Assembly: GCA_012103535.1 (NCBI GenBank) | Contig: WLWQ01000001.1 | Location: forward strand, 1,054,001 to 1,118,000 | DNA from: Pseudomonadales bacterium | GTDB lineage: Bacteria; Pseudomonadota; Gammaproteobacteria; Pseudomonadales; Pseudohongiellaceae | Direction of reading: 5' to 3' | Length of the DNA stretch: 64,000 bases | Shown here: positions 35,839 to 44,439 of the stretch, one piece after another | How the letters are laid out: each line of letters begins with the position of its first letter | Position numbering within the stretch: the stretch's first letter is position 1 | The notes under the pieces: generated by a model | What the model was told of the DNA's origin: nothing | Databases searched by the model: none | What the model saw: the letters and a program-made list of their open reading frames with translations, nothing else | Position numbers and translations under genes: made by a program

Positions 35839-36250
35839 TTCTAAAAAACTTTTCGCTCTAACTGTATTTAGTTGCAGTCTGCTGATTGCACCAAACGTAT
35901 TTGGTCAATCACTTCAGGATGGAGTATATACAGACTCCCAGGCCGAACGCGGCGCCGAGGAATACGCATCACGCTGCGCCTCATGCCATTCCGCAGATTT
36001 ACGAGGTAATAGCAATTCACCCAGCCTTATTGGCTTAAGTTTTATGTTTATCTGGGAAGGTAAAAGCCTTGGAGAACTCTTCACCAAGATGAGCAATGAA
36101 ATGCCAACTGAAGATCCTGGCAGTTTGTCTAAACAGAGTTATGCCGCCATTCTCGCTTACATTCTTAAATCTAACGAGTTCCCTGCAGGTGATATCGAGC
36201 TTGCATCGAATGCGAATGCGCTTGAGGAAATCCTAATCTCATCTCAGTAA
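35816..36250 (+). CDS. cytochrome c partner of the PQQ dehydrogenase
   Basis: I chose ATG 35816 because it begins a good signal peptide (LFALTVFSCSLLIAPNVFG); an ATG five codons earlier is in frame. The 144-residue product has one heme site (CASCH, 54-58) and a likely distal Met in NEMPTEDPG. The gene overlaps the dehydrogenase by 23 bp, a strong sign that it accepts the enzyme's electrons. It is a close relative of the small cytochrome at 2828-3208, including the DG.YT.SQAERG stretch. Confidence 0.9.
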   Translation: MSLHFLTSSKKLFALTVFSCSLLIAPNVFGQSLQDGVYTDSQAERGAEEYASRCASCHSADLRGNSNSPSLIGLSFMFIWEGKSLGELFTKMSNEMPTEDPGSLSKQSYAAILAYILKSNEFPAGDIELASNANALEEILISSQ

Positions 36251-36329
36251 ACTAAGACTTGGGAAGACAATGGAGCATTTGAACACTACAAATTAGCTGA
36301 ATTTATATGCAAACCATTGTGTTAAGTAA

Positions 36330-37301
36330 ATGATTAACCGCAAATCCATTACATACTTCGTTGCAGCATTTGTTGCGATCGCGATAGGCTCGATTTGGTA
36401 TCTATCAATTGAGTTACAGAGCAGCCAATTGCCCTATGAATATAATCAAACTGACCCTCTAGTTCAGAATGTACGCCGAAATGAATTTGAACTTCAAATT
36501 CCACCTCATTTAGTAGCTCACTTAAATGCCTCCGAAAATCACGGTCTATTTTGGATTTCGGATTTTGAAGTAAAATTTGCAGAAGCAATCCCTAAAGGAT
36601 TGGCAATTGCGATACTGGAAGATCTTAGTCTTAGGCTCGACGGCAAGAGAATAAGATTTTTAGAAGCACGTAATCCTCAATTTTTTACTAATTCGTTCGC
36701 TGGCGAAGAAGTCACGCCAGACCTCCGAATCATGTTTTTAGATAGCCCAACACAGATCGGTGTTAGAACACCTCGGGTACTGAGAGATATGTATGGTAGC
36801 TCCAGCTCATTTACTGAACTGTACAATAGTCCTGACAACCAAACACTGCATATTCGTAGTGATTTAATTGAAATCTATAAAAAACAATTTGAACTGATTT
36901 TAGAAAATCCACGAGCCTATACGCAGCTTCAACAATTTACTGAAAACATTAGCAACTTAAAGCCAGAAGATGCTTCTATTCAATGGTATACAGATCTCGT
37001 ATATCTACCTGAATCGATGTTTTCAGAATTTGAAGAAAGCTTGGCGAACTCTGACCCAGCGGAATTTGCAGCTGGTTGGTCATCAATGATAGAAGCAGAT
37101 TATAAAAAAGTAAGTGCTTTGAATATTAGCCCTTTAACTAATCTATATACGGTAGAGGTAGAAAGATATGGTTTGGAGCAGAATCAACTGTATGCAGAAT
37201 TTGAGCAAATAGGTACGAAAGACTATCCCGCGAGTTCGAATGCAGATATAAACGCTATCTATAGTAATGGTACCTGGAAATTAGTGTTCCCATTTTTTTA
37301 G
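36330..37301 (+). CDS. hypothetical membrane-anchored protein
   Basis: The 323-residue product has one N-terminal hydrophobic helix (about 8-26, YFVAAFVAIAIGSIWYLSI) and a soluble remainder of mixed helix and strand with no Cys and no motif I recognise. Segments such as AIPKGLAIAILEDLSLRLDGKRIRFLEA and QFELILENPRAYTQLQQF suggest a helical domain facing the periplasm. It follows the cytochrome by 79 bp on the same strand but may be independent. Function unknown. Confidence 0.55.
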   Translation: MINRKSITYFVAAFVAIAIGSIWYLSIELQSSQLPYEYNQTDPLVQNVRRNEFELQIPPHLVAHLNASENHGLFWISDFEVKFAEAIPKGLAIAILEDLSLRLDGKRIRFLEARNPQFFTNSFAGEEVTPDLRIMFLDSPTQIGVRTPRVLRDMYGSSSSFTELYNSPDNQTLHIRSDLIEIYKKQFELILENPRAYTQLQQFTENISNLKPEDASIQWYTDLVYLPESMFSEFEESLANSDPAEFAAGWSSMIEADYKKVSALNISPLTNLYTVEVERYGLEQNQLYAEFEQIGTKDYPASSNADINAIYSNGTWKLVFPFF

Positions 37302-37331
37302 CTTGGATTGTAAATAAATTTGCTTATTTGA

Positions 37332-37349
37332 GTTAATACTAATATTAAC
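37332..37349. promoter_or_regulatory. small inverted repeat in the intergenic region
   Basis: GTTAATA (37332-37338) and TATTAAC (37343-37349) form a perfect 7-bp inverted repeat with a 4-base spacer, about 95 bp before the next start. It may be an operator; evidence is limited to its symmetry. Confidence 0.25.
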
Positions 37350-37444
37350 CAGGTTCCCGCAGCTGGAGTAATAAAAAGCACATTGAATTCAGTGTTAAAC
37401 TATCTCTAATCCATTTCAGTTATTTTGGCAGCAGAAAAGTGAAT

Positions 37445-37855
37445 ATGCGTTTTGTATCCGGCATGCTAGCAGGATTCGTCGTCTGGTGGGCTGCGTTCTA
37501 TGCCATTGGAGGAATCATTCTTTTGATTATTCCAGGGTTTCCCGAGGCTGGTAGGATTGCCGTTGACGAGAATGACTGGAGTCATTTCACGACCGTGATG
37601 CTACTGCCATTGATCGCCATGTATTTTGTAATTAATCCACTTGCCGGTTGGTTAACCGTTTTTATTTCAAAAAATCGACATTTAGTGTGGGCGACAATGG
37701 CCCCTCTGTTTCTTTACGCCGCTCATTCTCACCTCATTCGTTTGTGGGACAACTTGCCGAATTGGTACAACGTAGCAGTTGTCGTACTGATTCCCCCTTT
37801 AATGTATCTAGGAAGTAGATTGGCTAAATTAGAGCCGTCTGCAGAACAAACTTGA
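37445..37855 (+). CDS. small multi-pass membrane protein
   Basis: From ATG 37445 (a GTG two codons upstream is also possible) the product is 136 residues with about four hydrophobic segments (about 4-30, 46-72, 77-96, 108-124). The loops contain charged and Trp residues (GRIAVDENDWSHF, HSHLIRLWDNLPNWY). No family is recognised. Its end overlaps the next gene's TTG start (ttGA), so both are translationally coupled and probably interact. Confidence 0.6.
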   Translation: MRFVSGMLAGFVVWWAAFYAIGGIILLIIPGFPEAGRIAVDENDWSHFTTVMLLPLIAMYFVINPLAGWLTVFISKNRHLVWATMAPLFLYAAHSHLIRLWDNLPNWYNVAVVVLIPPLMYLGSRLAKLEPSAEQT

Positions 37856-38202
37856 TTGTCACCAAGTCCAAAATAGCGCTTTCGCTTTTCCTGTTTCCAG
37901 CTTTATCTTTCCTGATATTTTTCAACTGGGCACAATCCATTGCCAACGATCCAAGCTACCTAGATGCTGGAGCGGCAGTGCTTCAATATGTTCTTGTTTT
38001 TGGCACTACTGTTGGATGTAATTCCCCTGTGTTTTGGATACTGGGGCTAATCATTGCCTTGGGTTTTGTAATCTACGGCATGCTTAGAAGAAATCTTACC
38101 TCCTACCTACTTTTAAATTGCGCCTTGTTCGCAATTTTTTTAATCCCGATAATTCTCGCCGTAACCGGAACCTCTAGATTTTGCCTAAACTTTTTAGCTT
38201 AG
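37852..38202 (+). CDS. small multi-pass membrane protein, coupled to the upstream gene
   Basis: The 116-residue product begins at TTG 37852, overlapping the previous stop. It has about four hydrophobic stretches (about 7-24, 34-50, 57-75, 86-110) with few charged residues. It is probably the partner of the upstream membrane protein. No known domain. The overlapped start without a visible independent ribosome site relies on coupling. Confidence 0.55.
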   Translation: MIVTKSKIALSLFLFPALSFLIFFNWAQSIANDPSYLDAGAAVLQYVLVFGTTVGCNSPVFWILGLIIALGFVIYGMLRRNLTSYLLLNCALFAIFLIPIILAVTGTSRFCLNFLA

Positions 38203-38301
38203 CTAATAAATAGGCAATCAATTTTCGCTTAAAGCATTGTCCCCTTCGCTCCAGCCCTTTACTATCTAGAGCCTGCACCATGTACAAAATTTGGGGGATA
38301 T

Positions 38302-39591
38302 ATGGGTCGCTTTACTGCAATACTGCTGCTTCTTTCTTCTTTTATATACACAAATTCTTTTGCCCAGGATGAAGTTAAGGTCATCAGAGCAGGCCAGTTG
38401 CTGGATGTTGCCAGTGGCTCCATGCTTAGCAATCAAATTATCGTCGTTCGCAACAACATCATAGAGGCGGTAGGCGATGTCGGCAGGATTAACATTCCCG
38501 CCGGTGCTATCGAAATAGATCTCTCTAATTCAACCGTGCTTCCGGGACTTATGGATGCCCATGTCCACCTAACAAGTGATGCCTCAGTAAATGGTTACGA
38601 TTCCCTGAGCCGTTCTGCCATTCGCAACGCCTTGTATGGATCTTATTCCGCAGGTCTCACTCTGCGGGCTGGTTTCACCACGGTTCGCAATGTGGGCGCG
38701 GCTGCATATGGCGATGTAGCCCTGCGCGATACGATTGGCGCCGGTGAAGTTTCTGGGCCACGCATGTTAGTCGCTGGTCAATCATTAGGTATTACCGGTG
38801 GCCACTGCGACAGTAATTTATTGCCGCCGGAATACGAATTCAGAGGCGGCGGTGTCGCCGATGGACCTTGGGCGGTGCGACAAAAGGTTCGGGAGAACAA
38901 CAAATACGGCGCCAATCTTATTAAGTTTTGCGCGACCGGTGGTGTCATGTCCAAAGGAACTAATCCCGGCGCACAACAATTCACCCAGGAAGAGATGGAT
39001 GCCATCGTCGACGAAGCACATGCCTTAGGAATGAAAGTCGCCGCCCATGCTCACGGTACCGAAGGTATAAAAGCTGCCATTCGAGCCGGTGTCGATTCGG
39101 TCGAGCATGCATCGATCCTGGATGACGAAGCAATTCAACTGGCGCTGGAAAACAACACGACATTAGTTATGGATGTCTACGTTTCCGATTACATTCTGGA
39201 AACTGGAGCCGAAGTTGGCATGCTGGAAGAATCATTGGCCAAGGAAAGAGAAGTCGGTGCCGTGCAGAGAGAAAGTTTCAGACGAGCCCATGCCGCGGGA
39301 GTAAACATCGTGTTTGGTTCAGATGCTGGCGTCTATCCACATGGTTTAAACGGCAGACAGTTCGCCAAGATGGTTGAATTTGGCATGACGCCGATGGAAG
39401 CAATTCAAGCTGCCACTATTAAAGCTGCAGAGTTACTTGGATTGGAAAATCAGGCGGGCGTTCTCAATGAAGGTACTTTTGCTGACTTGATTGCAGTCGA
39501 AGGCAACCCGTTGGAAAACGTCGCTGTATTAGAAAATGTTGGCTTCGTCATGAAAGAAGGCGAAGTGTTTTTAAATGAAATTTCAGATTAA
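38302..39591 (+). CDS. secreted amidohydrolase-family metal hydrolase
   Basis: The 429-residue product has a signal peptide (about 1-21) and the amidohydrolase metal-site pattern: GLMDAHVHL (about 83-91), a bridging-Lys-region strand (LIKFCATGG), KVAAHAHGTEGIKAAIRAGVDSVEHAS with two ligating His, and GSDAGVYPHG. It resembles the imidazolonepropionase/Xaa-Pro-type exported amidohydrolases that cleave amide bonds of dipeptides or small cyclic amides. It is 18 bp upstream of a P1 peptidase gene, so the pair may process peptides outside the cytoplasm. Confidence 0.88.
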   Translation: MGRFTAILLLLSSFIYTNSFAQDEVKVIRAGQLLDVASGSMLSNQIIVVRNNIIEAVGDVGRINIPAGAIEIDLSNSTVLPGLMDAHVHLTSDASVNGYDSLSRSAIRNALYGSYSAGLTLRAGFTTVRNVGAAAYGDVALRDTIGAGEVSGPRMLVAGQSLGITGGHCDSNLLPPEYEFRGGGVADGPWAVRQKVRENNKYGANLIKFCATGGVMSKGTNPGAQQFTQEEMDAIVDEAHALGMKVAAHAHGTEGIKAAIRAGVDSVEHASILDDEAIQLALENNTTLVMDVYVSDYILETGAEVGMLEESLAKEREVGAVQRESFRRAHAAGVNIVFGSDAGVYPHGLNGRQFAKMVEFGMTPMEAIQAATIKAAELLGLENQAGVLNEGTFADLIAVEGNPLENVAVLENVGFVMKEGEVFLNEISD

Positions 39592-39609
39592 CAACCGAAT
39601 GCACATCTT

Positions 39610-40788
39610 ATGCTAAAAAAAATTCTTTGTTGCACAGCCTGTTTTCTCTTATGCGTCTATTCGATTACTGCGCTAAGCCAAACCAATGATCGACCTCGTG
39701 CCCGCGACATTGGTTTACAGGTTGGCATTTTTCCCACTGGCACTCATAACGCAATCACTGATGTAGACGGCGTATTAATCGGACACGAAACTAAAATTGA
39801 AGGCGATGATATCCGCACTGGTATTACTGCAATCATTCCTGCACCGGGAAATTTATATACCCACCCTATTCCCGCCTGGATTCATATCGGTAATGGCTAT
39901 GGCAAATTAATTGGCGAAACCCAGGTAAGAGAGTTTGGTGAAATAGAAACACCTATTCTCTTAACCTGCACTCTTTGTGTCTGGAGTGCTGCTAATGCAC
40001 TGAAGGAGTGGATCTACACCCAACCAGGAATGGGAGAACACACCGTCAATCCGGTCGTTGGCGAAACCAACGATTCCGTAGTAAACAACATGTGGGCCGA
40101 TCCCATTCAACGGGAAGAAGTCTTTGCCGCCCTCAACAGCGCCGACAGCGGACCCGTGCAAGAAGGTAGTGTGGGTGCCGGCACTGGCACTCAAGCCTTC
40201 GCCTGGAAGGGCGGCATAGGCACCAGTTCCAGAGTGCTACCGGATGAACTCGGAGGCTATACCGTAGGCGTGCTGGTACAAACCAATTACGGCGGAATCA
40301 TGAGTATTAATGGCGCACCGGTTGGCCGCGAACTTGGCACCTACCCTTATCGGGATTTAGTGCAAAACCAAAGTGATGAAGATCGTGAAGACGGTTCGAT
40401 CATGATTGTCGTTGCTACCGATGCCCCGCTTAATGCTCGCAGCCTCGATCGCATCGGTCTGCGTGCCATCATGGGATTAGGACGCACTGGATCCTATGCC
40501 AGCAATGGCTCCGGCGATTATGTTATCGCCTTCTCGACTCATCCGGCGGTCAGAAAACCCAGAACCAGCATCGAGCCTGTCGCCACGGAAGAATTAGTCA
40601 ATGCTGCCATGTCACCCCTATTTGCTGCCACAGCAGAGGCTACCGAAGAAGCAATCTACAACGCCATCTTGAAAGCCACCACGGTTTCCAGCAGTCGCGG
40701 TGAATTACGGGCGGTGCCAATCGATGAAGTTCGGGAAATTCTCGAAAAATACAACGCGTTGAATTGGCAGGAAAACATCGCCAATTAG
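39610..40788 (+). CDS. secreted P1-family (DmpA-type) aminopeptidase
   Basis: The 392-residue product has a signal peptide and the Ntn-hydrolase features of DmpA/BapA enzymes: an early RARDIGLQVGIFPTGTHNAITDVDGV (about 28-53), GTGTQAFAWKGGIGTSSRV, and the autocleavage site Gly262-Ser263 in DGSIMIVVATDAPLN. Ser263 becomes the catalytic N-terminal nucleophile after self-processing. The family removes N-terminal residues, including beta- or D-amino acids. It forms a likely operon with the amidohydrolase; a D-amino-acid-related role would be consistent with the oxidase at 24.4 kb, but this is speculative. Confidence 0.88.
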   Translation: MLKKILCCTACFLLCVYSITALSQTNDRPRARDIGLQVGIFPTGTHNAITDVDGVLIGHETKIEGDDIRTGITAIIPAPGNLYTHPIPAWIHIGNGYGKLIGETQVREFGEIETPILLTCTLCVWSAANALKEWIYTQPGMGEHTVNPVVGETNDSVVNNMWADPIQREEVFAALNSADSGPVQEGSVGAGTGTQAFAWKGGIGTSSRVLPDELGGYTVGVLVQTNYGGIMSINGAPVGRELGTYPYRDLVQNQSDEDREDGSIMIVVATDAPLNARSLDRIGLRAIMGLGRTGSYASNGSGDYVIAFSTHPAVRKPRTSIEPVATEELVNAAMSPLFAATAEATEEAIYNAILKATTVSSSRGELRAVPIDEVREILEKYNALNWQENIAN

Positions 40789-40962
40789 TATTACATGCTC
40801 ACAAATCTCTCCAACAGACTGACGCTAAGTGCCTATTTTTCTTCTGGAATTGTGATGGGATCGGAATAATTTCCCACAAACCCTAGGGCATTGCCTGAAG
40901 TAATAATCTAAACTTATCTAAATATTGAAACTGATAAGCGCCGGTCACGTCTTAAGTAATAG

Positions 40963-43900
40963 ATGAAAGAGTCTAAATCAACACAGAACCGACGAGTTAA
41001 AAGGAGTTTGCCTGGATTAAAAGCAAGCCTCTGTTCTGTGCTGTTGTTCCTTTTAGGTACCACAGCAGTCTCCGCGCAAACCATTCCTGAACTCGAATCC
41101 CCTTCTTCCTTAAGCGGTGCCAGCACCTCTGCGAGATTCATGGCGGGAGCAAGAGTAGGCAGCGCCGACTTCAGTAATAATTTTCAGCATACCGACCTTA
41201 TCGAATTGCAGATGGAAGTTGCGCCGGAAGCAGCTCATGTTGGCACTGCGGGCAACATCTATGCAGTCATTGTTGTTGGCGGCATCGCCTTAACCTTAAA
41301 CACTAACAATGAATGGATTGCTTTCGACGGTACAGTCGAAGGTTTGGGCGGCGTACTAAATCTCTCGGCACTTAACAGCGCCAATAATGTGTCCGTTACC
41401 AATGTTGCAGAGTTGACTGATACATCAGGCGTCATCGCCAACAGCGGTGTAGTGAGCTATGCCCTTTATATCGCCTACGACACAGTCGCCAATCCAGATG
41501 AAATATATTACAGCGGTTTGCCTTTGCAATTTTCCGTAACAGTACCCAGTGGTGATGCCAGCGCTTTTCAAATTTTCGAAACATCAATCGATGATCCTGT
41601 TATTCAAGCGCGTTGCATCAACTGTCATGTTGAAGGTGGCATTGCTCGTGATGCTGGAATCGTATTCCAACGCACCGGTCCTGCTTCAACATTGAATAAT
41701 TATCAGGTATTCGAAGATTTTATTGCCACCCGCAGCGATGCCAGAGATTACATCCTGACTAAAGCCAGCGGTGGCGATAATCACACTGGTGGCGTCCAAC
41801 TACCAGTAGGTGGTGCCGACTACAATAATTTGGCTTCTTTTCTTGATGCCTTGATTTCTGGTGGCAGTGGCAGCACCAGTAATCCAGTGGATCTCTTTTT
41901 TCAGGGCGTTTCGGCACAGCCCTTAGAATCAACCCTACGTCGTGCCTCAATGATATTTGCCGGGCGCGCTCCAACCACTGCAGAATTATCAGCGGTTGCC
42001 AACGGCAATGAATCAACCTTAAGAAATTCTATTCGTAACCTGATGGATGGCGATGGCTTTCATGAATTCCTGTTAAATGGCGCCAATGACCGCCTGTTAG
42101 TGCGCGGTACCGCCGACGGTACCTTCCTCGATGGCGGCGGTGTATTTCCCAATTTTCTGAATACCAGAGTCGATCTTAATCTCGAAGCGCGAGAAAATGG
42201 TCAAACCTGGAACTTCGAGCTTGCATTACTAAACAATGCTACTGATCGTGGCCTCAAAGATTCACCTCTCGAACTCATCGCCCATGTTGTCGAAAATGAA
42301 TTTCCCTATTCTCAAATTTTGACAGCGGATTACATGATGCTTAATCCCATGGCCAATTTTTCCGTGGACGGGACGGCAAGCTTTAACGATGATGAAGATC
42401 AGAGTGAATTCCAGCCAGGTAGGATGAATCGATACTATTCTTTTAGTGATTCCACTGAAGAGGAATTCGTAGATGAAATACAGCAAACCCGAATCATCGA
42501 TCCTGGTAATGTGTTTTTCGATTTCCCCCATTCTGGTGTATTGAACACTCAGTCCTTCTTATTTCGGTATCCAACTACAGCAACCAATCGAAATCGGGCA
42601 CGGGCCAGGTGGACCTTTTTCCATTTTCTCGACATAGATATCGAACGCTCAGCACAGCGTACTACTGATCCTGTAGCGCTAGCTGATACCAATAACCCAA
42701 CTATGTTCAATGAGAACTGCACAGTTTGTCACGCAACTATGGATCCTGTTGCGGGGGCTTTCCAACTCTATGGTACTGAGGGGCATTATAGAACCGCATA
42801 TAACGGCACAGATTCTCTCGACAATTTCTATAAATATCCTGAAGACGGCAGCATTTCGCCATACCAATTTGGTGATACCTGGTATAGAGACATGCGTGAA
42901 CCGGGGATATTTGATCAGGATGCCCCAAGCTCTGGTAGCAGCATGCAGTGGTTGGCAGAACAGATCGTGCAGGAACCAGCGTTCGCTCGAGCTGCTGTTA
43001 AGTTCTGGTGGCCGGCAGTAATAGGCTCTGAAGCCCTGCGCCTACCGGAAGTCGAAGAAGATGCCACCTATCAAGCTCAATTGCTGGCCTATGATGCGCA
43101 GGCAGCCACTATTCAATCCCTGGCTGATGATTTTAGTGCAAATGGCATGAATCTAAAGGATGTGCTGGTAGAAATGGCAATGTCACTCTGGTTCCGTGCT
43201 GACAGTGTTAATACAGCATCGCTTTCTACCACCCAAATCGACGCACAAGAGATCGCCAGTTTGGGCAGCGAAACTCTCCTTACACCAGAACGGTTATCGC
43301 GTAAAACACGCGCGCTAACAGGCTATGGCTGGAATAGTGGCATTCGCTTTGACGACTATACTGTCGAGACAGGTCTAAGTTCAGAATATGCACTTTATTA
43401 TGGCGGCATCGACTCTGCAGCGGTAACCAAGCGATCTACAGAAATGACTCCTTTAATGAGTACGGTTGCTACTACCCATGCGTTGGAATCCTCATGTCCC
43501 ATCGTGCTCAAAGATTTTATTTTCAGCGACGGTTCCCGGCGACTGTTTAACGATATCAGCGAATACTTGACTCCTATTACTGAAGGAGTCGGTGAATTTA
43601 CATTAGAGACTAATTCAACTCAGCAATTCTCAAACCAAAGCGTTGTTATCCCGCTTTCAACGGGCAGCAAAGTCGCGACTGTAAGCCTGAAAGATGGATT
43701 CTGTGACTGGGATGAAGAAACAGAATCCTGTACAACCGACACTTATTTATCTGTGCAGTCAATTGAGATTCGCCCTCCAGGTGCCAGCACTGGTACAGTA
43801 ATTAATGCGCTGGAAAACTTCTCTACAGATAACGGATGCGCCTGGAACGATGGATCTGGTTCAGTGCATATGGCCGGTTCCTGTCAGATTGAAATTCCAT

Positions 43901-44436
43901 TTAGCGCATCAGTAACAGGAGACCACACCATCGTTGCCAATGTGGCTGGAGTCGTTAACGGTACTGTAGTTGAAAATGCTGAAACAGTTGAAGTTGCAGT
44001 GGGAGTAAATACGACAGGAACAGCTGCCGCTTCATCGGCGCTCGGTGCAACTCAGATTCAAGAAAAACTTGTGGATTTGCATAGCCAATTATTAGGAAAA
44101 TCCTACTCGGTTAATAGCCCAGAGATTCAACTTGCCTATGATCTGTACGTCGAATCCTGGCAAGAACGCGTGGACTCGGGCCAGGAAGGGTTTCTAATTT
44201 GGGACAATCAAGAGCAGTGTAACTGGTGGAACGATGCATTCTATTTCGAAGATCTGCCACTTAGTGGAGAGTCTCACGCAATTGCTTATGGGGAAAATGG
44301 CTATCCCTATTTTGAGCTCACCGAAAGCGCCGCAAATTTAGTCGTTAAAAATGCCGGCGACCCTTCCCACGCGATGGGAACCTGGGTCAGCGTTGTTACT
44401 TATTTGTTGTCTCACTACCACTATTTGTACGAGTAA
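40963..44436 (+). CDS. large secreted di-heme-motif protein (DUF1588/DUF1592-like)
   Basis: The 1157-residue exported protein (signal about 1-40) has a beta-rich N-terminal domain of about 150 residues. A first heme motif (CINCH, 218-222) and a long helical DUF1592-like part (LRRASMIFAGRAPTTAELSAVANG, about 325-348) follow. The second heme motif is CTVCHATMDPVAGAFQLYG (from 586), in a segment resembling DUF1588. C-terminal Ig-like beta domains carry Cys pairs. Related proteins with DUF1501 partners are known from planctomycetes and marine bacteria. The DUF1501 gene follows 3 bp later, so the two proteins very likely act together, probably in exported redox or glycan chemistry. Confidence 0.75.
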   Translation: MKESKSTQNRRVKRSLPGLKASLCSVLLFLLGTTAVSAQTIPELESPSSLSGASTSARFMAGARVGSADFSNNFQHTDLIELQMEVAPEAAHVGTAGNIYAVIVVGGIALTLNTNNEWIAFDGTVEGLGGVLNLSALNSANNVSVTNVAELTDTSGVIANSGVVSYALYIAYDTVANPDEIYYSGLPLQFSVTVPSGDASAFQIFETSIDDPVIQARCINCHVEGGIARDAGIVFQRTGPASTLNNYQVFEDFIATRSDARDYILTKASGGDNHTGGVQLPVGGADYNNLASFLDALISGGSGSTSNPVDLFFQGVSAQPLESTLRRASMIFAGRAPTTAELSAVANGNESTLRNSIRNLMDGDGFHEFLLNGANDRLLVRGTADGTFLDGGGVFPNFLNTRVDLNLEARENGQTWNFELALLNNATDRGLKDSPLELIAHVVENEFPYSQILTADYMMLNPMANFSVDGTASFNDDEDQSEFQPGRMNRYYSFSDSTEEEFVDEIQQTRIIDPGNVFFDFPHSGVLNTQSFLFRYPTTATNRNRARARWTFFHFLDIDIERSAQRTTDPVALADTNNPTMFNENCTVCHATMDPVAGAFQLYGTEGHYRTAYNGTDSLDNFYKYPEDGSISPYQFGDTWYRDMREPGIFDQDAPSSGSSMQWLAEQIVQEPAFARAAVKFWWPAVIGSEALRLPEVEEDATYQAQLLAYDAQAATIQSLADDFSANGMNLKDVLVEMAMSLWFRADSVNTASLSTTQIDAQEIASLGSETLLTPERLSRKTRALTGYGWNSGIRFDDYTVETGLSSEYALYYGGIDSAAVTKRSTEMTPLMSTVATTHALESSCPIVLKDFIFSDGSRRLFNDISEYLTPITEGVGEFTLETNSTQQFSNQSVVIPLSTGSKVATVSLKDGFCDWDEETESCTTDTYLSVQSIEIRPPGASTGTVINALENFSTDNGCAWNDGSGSVHMAGSCQIEIPFSASVTGDHTIVANVAGVVNGTVVENAETVEVAVGVNTTGTAAASSALGATQIQEKLVDLHSQLLGKSYSVNSPEIQLAYDLYVESWQERVDSGQEGFLIWDNQEQCNWWNDAFYFEDLPLSGESHAIAYGENGYPYFELTESAANLVVKNAGDPSHAMGTWVSVVTYLLSHYHYLYE

Positions 44437-44439
44437 AGC

